This document shows, one piece after another, positions 11,928 through 24,453 of a DNA stretch of 64,000 bases. The position numbers and the translations under genes are program-made. A model generated the notes under the pieces. The model ran no database searches, was not told where the DNA came from, and saw nothing but the letters and a program-made list of their open reading frames with translations. Source of the stretch: Nissolia schottii (lineage: Eukaryota; Streptophyta; Magnoliopsida; Fabales; Fabaceae). Numbering within the stretch: position 1 is the stretch's first letter; every line of letters starts with the position of its first letter. The DNA is taken from positions 48,475 to 112,474 of the forward strand of contig QANU01034901.1 in assembly GCA_003254905.1 (NCBI GenBank), in the 5' to 3' direction.

Positions 11928-12467
11928 TTATATCATGGAACCAAGTCCCATTCGTATTACATGATCCTTAAAATTCTTTGGTGGCATGCCTTTAGTTAAA
12001 GGATCAGCAATCATCAACTCAGTGCTTTCAATGACCACTTTCTTCTCTTTAACATGTTCTCTTATGGCTAAGTACTTGATGTCGATGTGCTTACTTTGAC
12101 TTCCACTTTTGTTGTGTTTAGCCATAAACACCGCAATAGATTTGTCACAGTACAACTTTAATGGCCTAGAAATAGAGTCCACAACTCTAAGCCCAGACAT
12201 GAAACTCTTCAACCATACACCATGCGAGGTATCCTCAAAATAGGAAACGAACTCAACCTCCATAATGGAAGTAGCAGTCAAGGTCTGCTTGACACTTCTC
12301 CAAGATATAGGTGGTCCACCAGCTAACATAAAAATATAACCAAATGTTGATTGTCGTGAATCAACACAGCCAGCAAAGTCTGAATCAGAGTAGCCAATTA
12401 CTTCCAGACAATCAGTCCGTCTGTACATGAGTATGTAATCCCTTGTCCCTTGTAGATATCTCATCAC
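11928..12467 (-). pseudogene. copia RNase H domain (remnant of pol)
   Basis: The 179-residue frame shows the copia RNase H signature: MMRYLQGT, YSDSDFAGC, STFGYIF, PISWRSVKQ, LYCDKSIAVFMAKH, SKHIDIKYLAIREHV and the terminal DPLTKGMPPK. Acidic residues of the active site (D in DSDFAG, E in MEVEF, D in YCDKS) are visible. It joins upstream to the RT remnant, with stops and a frame change at about 12468-12606. Confidence 0.85.
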
Positions 12468-12606
12468 TTTCTTTGTAGCTTTCCAGTGGTTAACACCTGT
12501 ATTACTCTAATATCTTCCTAAAACTCCAACAACATATGCAATGCCAGGTCTGGTGCAAACCTAATATACATAAGGCTTCCAACAGCTGAAGCATATGGAA
12601 TATTCT

Positions 12607-13037
12607 TCATGTGTTCCCACTCAAAATCATTTTCGGGCACAGACTCAAATCGAGTTTGTCACCCATCATAATGGGAGCTATACTTGGTGAACAATCTTTC
12701 AAGTTAAATCTCTCTAAAACTTTGCTAATATAGGTCTCTTGAGACAAACCCAAAATGCCTCGAGATCTTTCCCTATGGATCTTAATGCCAATGACGTAAG
12801 ATGTCTCTCCCATATCCATCATATCAAAGTTCTTTGAGAGAAATTGTTTCACCTCATATAACAAACTCTTATCATTAGTTGTAAGTAAAATGTCATCCAC
12901 GTATAACACAAGAAAACAAATCTTACTCCCACTGACCTTTTGGTATATACATTGATACATGATGTTCTCTTCAAAGCCAAATTCATTAATTGATCATTTG
13001 TCTTTATATGTGTTATAAGAGATTTTGAAGGGAGCAT
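12607..13037 (-). pseudogene. copia reverse transcriptase fragment (remnant of pol)
   Basis: The 117-residue frame 12960-12607 contains the catalytic LVLYVDDILL box and VKQFLSKNFDMMDMGE, with RGILGLSQETYI and VLERFNLKDCSP after it. A second frame, 12849-13037, covers sequence just upstream, so a frameshift separates the two. The N-terminal fingers and palm of RT, integrase and protease are absent. Confidence 0.85.
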
Positions 13038-13110
13038 ATTGCAAGGGCAGAGTACACAAAATATAGTGTACTAGGAAAGAATTAGACATGGTAACCTCCA
13101 AAGCTTTCAG

Positions 13111-13551
13111 CTAAGCCACTATACCCCTCATGCGCATGATGTGGTCACGCACACCCCTTATCCCATGGAGCCTTAAGGATGAGAACTGCATTATAAGGGT
13201 GCTGATAAGGGCATCAGATGTAATAAACTGATCATCAATGACCTTCAAAAGATCCTTGACCTTCTCATGCTGATCGACGGAACTATGGATACTAGCAAAT
13301 ATTTTGGTCTTTGTGAATATTACGGAGAGACGATTAGACCTCTCCCACCTTTGATAAAGATCGACAACATTTGTAGAGCTAGTTTCAGTAATGCCTGGTG
13401 GTTCGTCTTTCCTAATAGCATAGTCAATATCCATCCAACCTAAATGAGGAAGAATTCTCTCACTCCAAACCTTATAATTGTCCCCTTTCAATTCGGGAAT
13501 ATCACACTTAATATCAGAAATGTTCGCAGATTGATTAACTGCAAAGTTCAA
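13111..13551 (-). pseudogene. copia gag-like protein (N-terminal part)
   Basis: The 146-residue frame has features of plant copia gag: an N-terminal LKGDNYKVWSERILPHLGWMD block, YQRWERSNRLSV, and a helical stretch with DLLKVIDDQF and LIMQFSSLRLHG. No CCHC zinc knuckle is reached before the frame ends. It lies only about 70 bp from the RT fragment, so the segment that should hold the rest of gag, protease and integrase has been deleted. Confidence 0.75.
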
Positions 13552-14815
13552 AATACATTCTCATTATTCATAATTTGAGACTAAATAAATTGTTATGTTT
13601 TACCAATGTAAAACATGTATTCGTTTATGAACCTAGTGACATACAACTTGGCTGTGAGCTAAAGTTCTGCTCAATTAGATTCATACTTATGATAAAACTG
13701 TCAAATTGTGTTCCTTCTCAATTGTTGTGGGTAAATTGAGAAATATAACCTGATATTTTATCCTAATTAATCATACAAACATATCAAAATTCCTGTAGGT
13801 ATATTTCATTACATTAAATACGGTTAATCACAACCAATGTTTTAAATGTGATTTAACACTTGATAATATGATTTAATCAATGAAATATGCCGTGGCTATT
13901 CTCTAATTAATTAAATCATATTAATCACTGAACATTAATTCTTAATAAGAACTAAAGCATAATATTCTCCATAATGCAAATAAGTCGAATAATATTGCAT
14001 GAAAGATAACTTCACATGTACAATAATAATAAAATCATACACAAAATTTTAAGAAGTAAATAATATATGCATACAATTATTCAACAGTTTAAGGGACACC
14101 ATAGAAATAGAAACAAAATGGTTCATAATCTGTAAACAAAAACTAAAAACGTATCCCTTACGCCTCTAAGTAATCTGCATGCGAGGACGTGACAAATCAA
14201 CATAGAATTGGGATGCATTAATTCAAAATGCACGGCAACATTAGGAAATAACCACATATTTTCACCTACATTATCATGCAAACCAACATCATTCAGGCTC
14301 ATAAAATCAACAATTTTAGTCAGAAGAGATTCACCAAAATAATGCATCCCTCAACCCCGATTGATAACCATCTCTTTTAGTTCCACAATAAGCCAAAATT
14401 TTGATGAACACATAGACTTAATTATGCTATTAGGTTCTTCATCAACACACATTTATTCCTTATTCTTTATACCATCTAAATGGAAATGACTCCTCTAAAG
14501 TGTAAACTATTCATTAATGCAAATACAATTTAGATTTTTTTTTATGTGAGTTTGGTGAGTGTAGTATGATTTACACCAAGCGTGTAGTGTGGTGGTTGCC
14601 CAAATCACGGTGTGGTGGTTGAGCAACTTGCAGAAACAACAACGGTTATGCAGATCGCGGCTCCTGGCATCTTGGGATCCGAAGGGGACGCCAGATGAGG
14701 CGGCACACCTCTGTTCAGCCACAGTTTAAACCCATCAACAACAACTCTGTTTAGCCACCACAAGCGGCACAGGTTCGAACGCCGCTGCCGCTATCAGAAC
14801 CCAAGGTTCATCTTG
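13552..14815. other. 5' leader of the copia element, with GC-richer unmatched segment
   Basis: No gene is recognised. 14560-14815 is distinctly richer in G and C than its surroundings (cggctcctgg, ggggacgcca, gaacgccgctgccgct) and has no counterpart in the 3' LTR at 8367-8593, although it occupies the place where the rest of the 5' LTR should be. No tRNA primer-binding site was found. Confidence 0.5.
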
Positions 14816-15016
14816 GTGATCCAAAACTGAGAGCTCATTACAGAGCTCAACCAATTTTATCAGAACGTAGGTTTGAGGAAAAGAATGTGAGTTGGTTACT
14901 GAACGTTGTAGAGAAGGGTTGAACGTGGAAGGAAATGGACCAAATCTAGAAAACTAATTTGCCGCAAAACTGCAACGTAAAACGTAGGGAACGTGGGTCC
15001 ATCCAAAATTCCATCA
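14816..15016 (-). repeat. Truncated 5' LTR of the copia element
   Basis: About 200 bp match the inner part of the 3' LTR (8594-8814) with several substitutions and small gaps. The outer end …CCATCA abuts the duplication GATTA at 15017-15021. The other half of this LTR is missing or replaced. Confidence 0.8.
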
Positions 15017-15021
15017 GATTA

Positions 15022-18000
15022 TGCATAGAAATAGGAATATGGCTTTAGAAACAACTATGCATCGTGTATATTTTGAAAAATGTCCGTAATTTTATTCAGT
15101 TAAGTAAGGATTCAACTATTTCCTAACAAAATCAAGGGTCACTGTAGATATTTTTGTATTTGCTATCCATTATTTAATCTCATGTCCCATCCCATTGATA
15201 AACAATTGATAACCCATATGGTTCAATAAGCTGAAATCTAAATGACACATTCATTTGCAGAGGAGTTTAAGTGGTTTGGCTAAGCCATTTATTTATTTAT
15301 TTATCTAGTTTTATGGATGACACTTGCGACTTAATTTTAAATATAAAATAAAAAAAATTATAAACGCCATTCATAAAAATGAATAAGTTCATAAGTAAAT
15401 TAATGAATTAGGTGTCTAAAATATTTTTTTTATAATATATACTTATTTAAAGGATCATTGATTTCTCTTAATAATAATAGAGTTAGAAAAATTAATTCTC
15501 TCAAATAAATTTTGTATCAGGTGTTGCTAAATTTCATTTTTCACCATTAATTAATAAAATGAATCTTATACATAATATAAATAACAATAAAAATTAATAG
15601 TAAGAGATAAAATTCGATAACATATTCCACAAAATCCACATTAAAAATATCAATTTTATTATTATTTGAGAAGGTTAATATTCACTTTAGGTTAACGTAA
15701 TTTACTTAAATAAAAAAATTATAAACTTAATAAATTAATTTATTTAATTTTATAAATGACATTTAATATTTTTAAAAATAAAATAATATTAAGTGTAACT
15801 CATAGATATAAATAAACTAATTTATAAATTAATAAGTTAAGTGTATGAAATATTTTTATTTTATTTTATTTTTGCATTTACTCTACATTAACAATTTAAC
15901 ATTATCCTTTCTTCTCTCCAACTATGTCCTTTCCTATGGGTAAAGCAGGACAAAGAGAGGCAGGGCAAAACGAAAGCCAATGAAGGGGGTGGTGTGGGCA
16001 TTATTGATTGGCACAAAATACAGAACTTGTGAGCTGACGTGTGACGTCCCTTTCAGTGAGAGAGAGCTCCCCCACTCCACAGCACAGCAGAGCAGAGAAG
16101 AGTAGAGAAGTGGGTAATAATAGTCAGCAGTGTAGTAGTGATGGCCTAATCACTTCCTCCCCACCTCTTTGATTAAAGTGCCCCCTCTACTCTTTCCCCC
16201 TCCCTCTCCCCCTTNATGAGAAATTTACTTTTTTAATCTACTTTTATAGGAAGTAATTTTTTTTTTTTTACTTTTATTAAAATTTAAGTTTAACACCTTT
16301 AAATGGAATAACAAAGAGCCCCTTTAAAAGTTGTGATGTTTAATGTTAGAAAAGAATAAAAAATCAATAATTTGAGTGAATTTTTTAAAATTAGTAAGAT
16401 TTAATTTAAATATTTGTGTAATTTTTTTTCTTAGTATAATTAAACATGATTATTTTTAATGTGAATTAATCCATTTTGTTTTGACTCCTTCCCTTGTTTT
16501 GCCCCTCATAGGTTTTCGACCCTACCCACCCCAACTATTTACACCCACTTACCAAATTCCTTGTCCAGCTTTTGCTTCTTCGTTGCCTCCTTTGAGGTAA
16601 ACACATCAAGAAAAGTTAGTACCCCAACCCAGCTATCACTCCTAGGTTAGAGATGTTTGTTACAACTAAATTTCTGTACCATGCCCCATTTTCATCATCC
16701 CTTAATTAGTAGTCTATTGCGTTTTACACGAGGTCAGAATTTAGTTTGTCCTAAACAAAAATAGTACTAGATAGTCATAATCGATAGGGATAAAACGACA
16801 TGACATGATTAGTATAGCCTTTACATAAGATAAGTAAATTATACCATTACATCTTGTCTAACAACTATTTGTTAAAAGTTTCTTAGTAAAATCATTTTGG
16901 TGTCTTTCTTCATGTCATTAATACCCCTTTCATTCCTCAACAGTAATTCCTTTTTAAAAAATTTAAAATACTTCACATTAATAGTTTTTTTTTTTAAATT
17001 TCAATTTTAATGTAGGATTAATTTTTCTAAATACTAATTTTATCTTTAGTGCACAGAGACTTATTGGAGAAGGACTTAATAAACAAATGAATAATTAATG
17101 AAAAAAATAAAATGAACCACGAATAGTTTGATAATTTAAAAACACATATAATTGAGATCAATTAATAATTTTTTTTAATTCTTGTGTAATAATCTTAAAA
17201 GACTATTATTATTTAGGAATGAAAAGAATATATGCATATTATAATATATAATTATAATTATACCCCATCTATTATGTTTTAACTATCTATTTTATTACTT
17301 TTTAGAGTTTTAAAATATTTATCTATTTATAATATTTAATTACAATTATTTCTTTTTTTTTTATTCATAATCTTAGTTGCAGTAAAATCTTTATTAGTAT
17401 AGTGAAAGTAAATAGAATAATTATTGTGTTAAAAATAAAAAATTTATTTTTTATATAAAAATAATATTTAATTTTGGACGGAAAGAAAATAATATACAAC
17501 ATTTGAATTTAGTGCTTTCTTGGTAGCATAACAAATATCCTTCTATTTTGTACAGCTAAAAGATGAAAACTATCATAGTAAAAAAAAAAAAAATTACAGT
17601 AAAGGGCAAATTGGCCCAAATTCTTTCTCCAAAGTCACGCTGTTGCATTCGTTGATGAATTTAATATAAACTCGTAAATAATAGTTAGGTACTCGAGTAT
17701 ATTTTTTTGTCTGAATTCATGGTAAAGTTAGATGTGCGAAGTGCTTTAGGGATAGGCTAGCTGTAACTAAGCAAGCAGTGCAATAGTGAATAGATTCCAG
17801 CGGGAAGAAGAAAAAGATAAAAATAAAAATTAAAAAAAGGGATAATAACACCTTGAGAGGTTCCAATCATGCCTGCCTTATCTCTTTACCTACTCTTTTG
17901 ACTCATTGGTCCTTCCCTCCCCCATGGCAATTTTGATAAAAGCACCGGGGGTATCTAATGCCATTCTAGCACAAAAACAAAAAGTTTATGCTTATTCTCC

Positions 18001-18996
18001 AAAATCACGAGTAAACCAAAAAAATCATCTATAATGTTAATAATATCAATTAGATTTGTGTTTAAAATATAAAAACTATTAGATTTATTTTTAAAATATC
18101 AATTAGATTTGTGTTCAAAATATAAAAATTATTAAATTTATTTTTAAATTAATTAAATTAATCTTTTAAAAAGAATTAATTAGATTAATTTAATTAATTT
18201 TTAATAATTTTAAAAATAAATTTAATAATTTTTATACTTTAAAAATAAATTCAATTAATGATGTAAGAACTATTCTAATGGTTTACTCACAAAATTATGG
18301 CATCAATGCAAGGGGCACTTTTGGAATTAGCAAAAAAGTACAGCGAAACAAACACACACGCACAGAGTTAACGACTTAGCGTGTAGGAGTTGTCTACTCG
18401 TCATGGACGGATAGGGATGTGAACACAAAGTTGAGAGAAAAAGCAGTTATTTTCTGCTAAGTGGGACTATGCCTCTTTTTTTTACCCTCTATATTATATT
18501 ATATTATAATATAATATAATAATTTTGTTTTTTTATTCCAGTCATCATTTTGTTAAAAATAGTATTTATTGCTTTCATTGTTTTTTTCAATATTATTTTT
18601 TTGAGTGGATAGTTTGAAAAGAGATAATATAGCTTATACGTGAAAACAATTTTGCTGCCAAATATTCTTCTTCATCATCTTTTCCTTTTAGCAAATTATT
18701 TTATGTCAGCTCCATGAACTCATTCTTTTATAAAGTTTTTTCTAGCTTCAAATTTTGCATCTTTAGTTATCCTTTTTAGTTAGTATGTGCAGCTTCTTAG
18801 TGAAAAAAAGGGGGTGGGGGAACTGTGTTGGTGAGGGGTCAAACCTTGATTGAACCCTCTCACGTGCTTATGCTGTTGTTGTAAATTGGTTTTAGGACCC
18901 TGTAGTGCAAGCTACTAGAGTTAGAGAAAGTGTTTTCCTTTTGTTTCTGTGATGACAACTGCAGATTTTGATTAACAAAGAAAAGAAAAAAAAAAA
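15022..18996 (+). other. Upstream region and probable 5' UTR of the AHK3-type gene
   Basis: No protein-coding gene is seen. 15280-15430 and 15705-15860 are diverged direct copies of an AT-rich block. A GC-richer patch at 15900-16215 has paired TGACG-type bZIP motifs (gctgacgtgtgacgtcc, about 16033-16049) and purine- and pyrimidine-rich tracts, and could be a core promoter or leader. A further transcribed-looking leader with tctgtg and gcag signals lies at about 18780-18970. A fold-back element is at 18009-18288. One base at 16215 is N. Confidence 0.4.
18009..18288. mobile_element. Fold-back MITE upstream of the AHK3-type gene
   Basis: The ends are perfect 10-bp inverted repeats (GAGTAAACCA / TGGTTTACTC). 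Inside, two AT-rich arms of about 70 bp (around 18096-18165 and 18185-18260) are reverse complements of each other with few mismatches (ataaaaattattaaattta against taaatttaataatttttat), and part of the left arm is repeated in tandem. Flanking direct repeats are unclear (CAAAAT on both sides, offset). The whole piece could form a long hairpin. Confidence 0.65.
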
Positions 18997-19350
18997 NNNN
19001 NNNNNNNNNNNNNNNNNNNNNNNNNNNNNNNNNNNNNNNNNNNNNNNNNNNNNNNNNNNNNNNNNNNNNNNNNNNNNNNNNNNNNNNNNNNNNNNNNNNN
19101 NNNNNNNNNNNNNNNNNNNNNNNNNNNNNNNNNNNNNNNNNNNNNNNNNNNNNNNNNNNNNNNNNNNNNNNNNNNNNNNNNNNNNNNNNNNNNNNNNNNN
19201 NNNNNNNNNNNNNNNNNNNNNNNNNNNNNNNNNNNNNNNNNNNNNNNNNNNNNNNNNNNNNNNNNNNNNNNNNNNNNNNNNNNNNNNNNNNNNNNNNNNN
19301 NNNNNNNNNNNNNNNNNNNNNNNNNNNNNNNNNNNNNNNNNNNNNNNNNN
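18997..19350. other. Assembly gap (354 N)
   Basis: Unknown sequence, preceded by poly-A and followed by a run of T. Open frames that read across it are artefacts. The gap falls just before the first coding exon of the AHK3-type gene and probably removes 5' UTR or 5' intron sequence. Confidence 0.95.
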
Positions 19351-19437
19351 TTTTTTTTTTTTTTTTTTTCCTTATTCTTTTTTCCCACTACCTCTTTGGA
19401 ACTGTTTGTACTTAACTTGTGTTGGTTACTGTTGTGG

Positions 19438-22400
19438 ATGAGTTTGGTCCATGTAGTTGGGTTTGGTCTAAAAGTGGGGCATCTACTTTTGGTGCTATGT
19501 TGCTGGCTTGTTTCTGTCCTTTACCTCAACTGGTTCACTACTAGCACTGGAACCATAGACGCCAAGATGATGGGTTTTCTGTGTGATGGTATTGGCTGCA
19601 AGGTGTTTGTGAAATGGTTGGAGAGGATCTGTGGGAATGGCTGCAGAATCAACCAGCACTACTACCAGCTTATTGGGTCCAAGAAAGTGAAGAAGGCCCT
19701 GTGGAGGAAGCTCTTGCTGGCTTGGGTTGTGGTTTGGACCCTTGTGTCTTTGTGGATCTTCTGCTACATGAGCCTGCAGGCCACTGAGAAGAGGAAAGAG
19801 ACCCTGGCTAGCATGTGTGATGAGAGGGCCAGGATGCTGCAGGATCAATTTAACGTGAGCATGAACCATATTCAAGCCATGTCCATTCTGATCTCTACCT
19901 TCCACCATGCCAAGAACCCCTCAGCTATAGATCAGGTAACCAAGATTTATCTTCTAATTACTGTATATAATATAATCTCACAAATCAGGATTCAATTCCT
20001 TGCTGCTAGTGATTAATTGAGCCGCCTCGCCTTTTAATTTCCATGTTTAAAGTTAAAAGTCGCCATTTATTATGGACCAAGATATCTTTGCAGTCTTAAT
20101 TGCTTATAATTTGGATAAACAAAGGGGGTTCTATGTTATTTCATTGTCATTAACCCCTTGCTTTTTTGCATAGAAAAGATCCCACTTTCTTTTAACCTGT
20201 AATCCGCAGTCTCATGTGAAGAAATCAATCAATCTAACTTGTGAAATCTGCAGAGGACTTTTGCCAAATACACAGAAAGGACTTCTTTTGAGAGGCCCCT
20301 TACAAGTGGTGTTGCATATGCTGTGAGGGTGCTTCACTCTGAAAGGGAACAATTTGAGAAGCAGCAGGGCTGGACTATTAAGAGGATGGATACTCTGGAG
20401 CAGAACCCAGTCCATAAGGACGATTACGCCCCTGAGGCATTGGAGCCATCCCCCATTCAGGAAGAATATGCTCCTGTCATCTTTGCACAAGATACGGTTG
20501 CACATGTGATTTCTGTTGACATGCTTTCTGGCAAGGTAAGTTTTTTGGGTTAATATTTCCTTGTAAGAGCTGTTATTGTCTCTAATTTTAGTGGATACAC
20601 AGAATTGAATTGACAGAAGTTGTTGTAACTGTTGTTCACTTGTTCTGCAACAACAGGAAGACCGCGGAAATGTGTTGCGCGCGAGGGAATCAGGCAAAGG
20701 GGTTTTAACTGCGCCATTCAGGCTGCTCAAATCGAATCGTCTAGGGGTTATCCTGACATTTGCTGTCTACAAGAGAGATCTCCCATCTAATGCAACCCCA
20801 AATGAAAGGATTCAAGCAACTGATGGGTATGTATAAGTTTTTATTCAAATAATTTAAGCTCGCTCACCTTTTTTTTTCCCTTTCGAAAAGAGACTTCTGA
20901 GGTAACTATAGAGTCTATGAGAAAATAGGCACTATATTCTAATTTTGACATAAACGACTCATGAACACAGTTAATGTAAGAAGGGAGATCATTGATCATT
21001 AATGTGTCTCATCCCTTGTGCTAATTAAAAGTTTTGAAGTTAATCTCAGAGGGGAAATGGAAATCTTGAACACAGTTGATGTAAGAGAGTAGCATTTTAA
21101 TTTTTCATCGCTGCTGAGCAGGTATCTCGGTGGGATCTTTGATGTTGAGTCATTAGTGGAGAAATTACTGCAGCAACTTGCTAGCAAGCAATCTGTAATC
21201 GTTAATGTGTTTGATACCACGAATCGTACCGATCCAATAGCCATGTATGGCTCAAATGCATCAGGGGATTTTTTTCATCATATCAGCACTCTTAACTTTG
21301 GAGACCCTTTCAGGAAGCATGAGATGCACTGCAGGTAAGACTAAATGATGTAGGAGGAGTTTGATATCTCTCTCCCTCTTATTGCTCAGCATAGTTGGCA
21401 AGAATCACAGTGTCACCTCAAAATAGGTAGAAGATATGACATAATACAAGATGATGTAATGTCACATAATACAAGAACTGTTAGCAAATTGCAGTTTAGA
21501 ATTATTTAATCTGGAGTTGTCACACTTCTTTTTGGTTGATTGAGTCTAACTTATTGTTAACACATTACATGAATCATTGATGTTTTGAAGTAGTCAAAGA
21601 CTTGAACAATTTATGAAACTTAAGTTTGATGGTAACAGATTCAAACAAAAACCACCGTGGCCATGGTTGGGAATAACTACATCAATTGGCATCCTTGTTA
21701 TTGCACTCCTTGTTGGACATATTTTCCATGCCACCGTGAACCGGATTGCCAAAGTAGAAGATGACTATGAGAAGATGATGAAGCTTAAAAAACGAGCCGA
21801 GGCAGCTGATGTTGCAAAATCACAGGTATGTAATTTTGCTTTGTAACTTCTTTTGACTTGGCTTGTACTGATCATGTGGACTTAATTGATCACAATTGCA
21901 GTTTCTGGCTACTGTTTCCCACGAGATCAGAACACCAATGAATGGTGTTTTAGGTGAGTTTTCTATCTATGGTATAGTATACAACGTTTGATATTTAAAT
22001 ATATGCATACCACAAAAGCTTTAGCCATGATCTTGATCTGAAATTGTAATTTCAGGTATGTTGCATATGCTTATGGACACAGATCTAGATGTAACCCAAC
22101 AGGAATATGTAAGAACAGCACAGGGCAGTGGAAAAGCTCTGGTGTCGCTCATAAATGAGGTTTTGGACCAGGCAAAGATTGAATCTGGTAAGCTAGAGCT
22201 TGAAGCAGTGCTCTTTGATATACGGGGAATTTTGGATGATGTATTATCATTATTTTCTGAGAAGTCTCAAGGAAAAGGAGTAGAGGTAATATCTCTCACC
22301 TACTGTTTCTCTTGTATCATGGTGAAATTTTTTGAAGATGTGCATTGTCTGATTATATAGCTCATGGCATTTTGTGTCTTATTTGTTGTTGGAACACAGT

Positions 22401-24298
22401 TGGCTGTTTATGTATCAGATCAGGTTCCTGAACTGCTAATAGGCGATCCAGGAAGGTTTCGACAAATAATTACAAATCTAATGGGTAATTCAATTAAGGT
22501 AAGTCTATAGAGATTAGAGAGAAAAATAGAACCTTATGTATCACGAAAGTTAGTCTGATATCTTGCCATGTCATGTAAGTTACTTGGAGATTTTCCCTTA
22601 GCATGCATTCTTCCCTGACCATGTAAATGTTTTGGCAGTTCACGGATAAAGGACATATTTTTGTCACTATCCATCTTGTTGAGGAGGTTGTCCATTCAAT
22701 AGAAGTTGACAGAGAATCAACTGAGGAGGATACATTGAGTGGCTCCCCTGTTGCGGATTGTCGGCAAAGCTGGGAAGGATTCAGGGCTTTCAGTCAAGAG
22801 GGACCACTTGGTTCTTTCTCATCCTCCTCCACTGATCTCATCAATTTGATTGTATCTGTTGAGGATACCGGCGAAGGAATCCCCGTAGAAGCGCAGTCCC
22901 GCATCTTCACGCCGTTCATGCAGGTTGGTCCATCCATCTCCAGGAAACATGGGGGAACAGGTATCGGCCTAAGCATCAGCAAGTGTTTGGTTGGCCTCAT
23001 GAATGGCGAAATTGGATTCGTGAGCAAACCAAAGACTGGATCAACGTTCACCTTTACTGCTGTCTTCACCAACGGACTTCCCAGTTCAAATGAGTGTAAA
23101 CTTCAGCAAATCAACAGCCAATCTCACCCTCCGTCCTCCGAATTTGAGGGCATGACTGCATTAGTCATTGACCCTAGACCAGTTAGAGCAAAAGTGTCAA
23201 GATATCATATCCAAAGGCTTGGCATTCATGTTGAAATGGTTTCAGATTTAAACCAAGGTTTGTCCACCATAACCAACAGGAATCAAGTTATCAACATGGT
23301 CCTTATTGAGCAGGAGGTGTGGGATACAGATTCAGACATGTCATCTCAATTTGCCAGCATTACAAGTAAAGTCGATCGTGGCGTTCCTCCTAAGCTGTTC
23401 ATTCTTGTTAATTCTAGTACTTCTTTTAGAGCAAGTACTGTAACATCAGGTGTTCATGATCCTACTGTCATAACAAAACCTCTGAGGGCAAGTATGCTTG
23501 CTGCCTCGCTACAACGAGCCATGGATGTTCGGAATAGGGGAACTCCTCGAAACGGGGAGCTCCCTAGTTTGTCTCTTCGCCATCTTCTTGTTGGGAGAAA
23601 AATTCTGATAGTGGATGACAACAGCGTGAACCGCACGGTAGCAGCTGGCGCTTTGAGAAAGTATGGAGCGGAAGTGGTTTGTGTTAGCAGTGGAAGAGAG
23701 GCCATCTCTTCGCTCAAGCCACCGCATCAATTCGATGCCTGTTTCATGGATATTCAAATGCCAGAAATGGATGGGTAAGCAACATAACTGCTTTCTTCTT
23801 AAATTTGATAATTATAGTTCTCAATCATTTCAAATTTCTACAAAAACATAGAAGAGTGTTTTAGTTATTTCATAATCTAACAGAATAATTGACAATCAAA
23901 GGAGAGCTCAACATAGATTTGTAACAATTCTAATGTATATATAGTACAATGGTGCTTGGATTCTATGTGAAAATAAAACATCAGAGATTTATGTAATTGT
24001 TACTTCCATAAATACAGTTCTCACTGTGTTACAAGCTGCTAACATACAAATATTTTCCAACAGCTTTGAAGCCACAAAGATAATTCGGGAGATGGAACGA
24101 AGCGCGATGCGAGAGGTTTCTGTGGATGAATTTGAGAATATTACAAGCTGGCATGTCCCAATTTTAGCGATGACGGCGGACGTGATCCAGGCTACACACG
24201 AGGAGTGCCTGAGGTGGGGCATGGACGGATATGTTTCAAAACCATTTGAAGCAGAACAGCTATACAGAGAGGTCTCAAGGTTTTTCCAGTCATCTTGA
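19438..24298 (+). CDS. AHK3: Cytokinin receptor hybrid histidine kinase, AHK3 type, ten exons
   Basis: This is a membrane cytokinin receptor that starts the His-Asp phosphorelay to HPt proteins and response regulators. Exons: 19438-19935, 20254-20535, 20657-20826, 21122-21334, 21639-21825, 21902-21953, 22056-22285, 22400-22498, 22639-23774 and 24064-24298, all GT-AG and in phase, giving 3102 nt and 1033 residues (Arabidopsis AHK3 is about 1036). ATG 19438 is chosen because [17 protein letters not shown] matches the family start; the ATG at 19396 adds 14 unlike residues. Visible: a hydrophobic N-terminus (13-33), TM at about 92-112, a CHASE domain (about 113-380) with Thr278 in GKGVLTAPF, and TM at about 395-418. 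Then the H box [11 protein letters not shown] (His457), N box, G boxes ([18 protein letters not shown]), a degenerate receiver, and a receiver with VDDN, phospho-Asp948 ([12 protein letters not shown]) and VSKPFEA. Every catalytic motif is intact. Confidence 0.96.
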
Positions 24299-24453
24299 AA
24301 AGAAAATACAGTGATGATCCAAAACCACATGATTGTGTTGATCATGGAAGCATCACTGGCTGTACTCCAGGAAACACTGGGAGTGCATTAGTAGGTTCAG
24401 AAATCTCCTGAGAGTAAGTTCCCTATTTATCAGCCAATGCATATTGTAGCATT

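Larger units (their letters stand above)
8367..15016 (-). mobile_element. Ty1/copia LTR retrotransposon, internally deleted, with nested solo LTR
   Basis: The 5-bp target duplication GATTA at 8362-8366 and 15017-15021 brackets the element; it starts TGTAAAACA and ends …TCATCA-like (CCATCA). It is read on the minus strand: 5' LTR remnant at the right, gag-like frame, RT, RNase H, then a polypurine tract (complement of ctcccactt at 8817-8825) next to the 3' LTR at the left. Protease, integrase and part of RT are missing, and the remaining frames carry stops and frame changes, so it cannot move on its own. A solo LTR of another family (9070-11890) is inserted between RNase H and the polypurine tract. 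Confidence 0.88.

Noticed and set aside
18961..19380. Poly-A and poly-T on either side of the first gap as a second inverted-repeat transposon
   Set aside because: Only homopolymers match; beyond them the two flanks are unrelated, unlike the MULE at 34578.
18968..19441. Open frames across the first N run
   Set aside because: They consist of unknown residues flanked by Lys or Phe runs from poly-A/poly-T and are produced by the gap.
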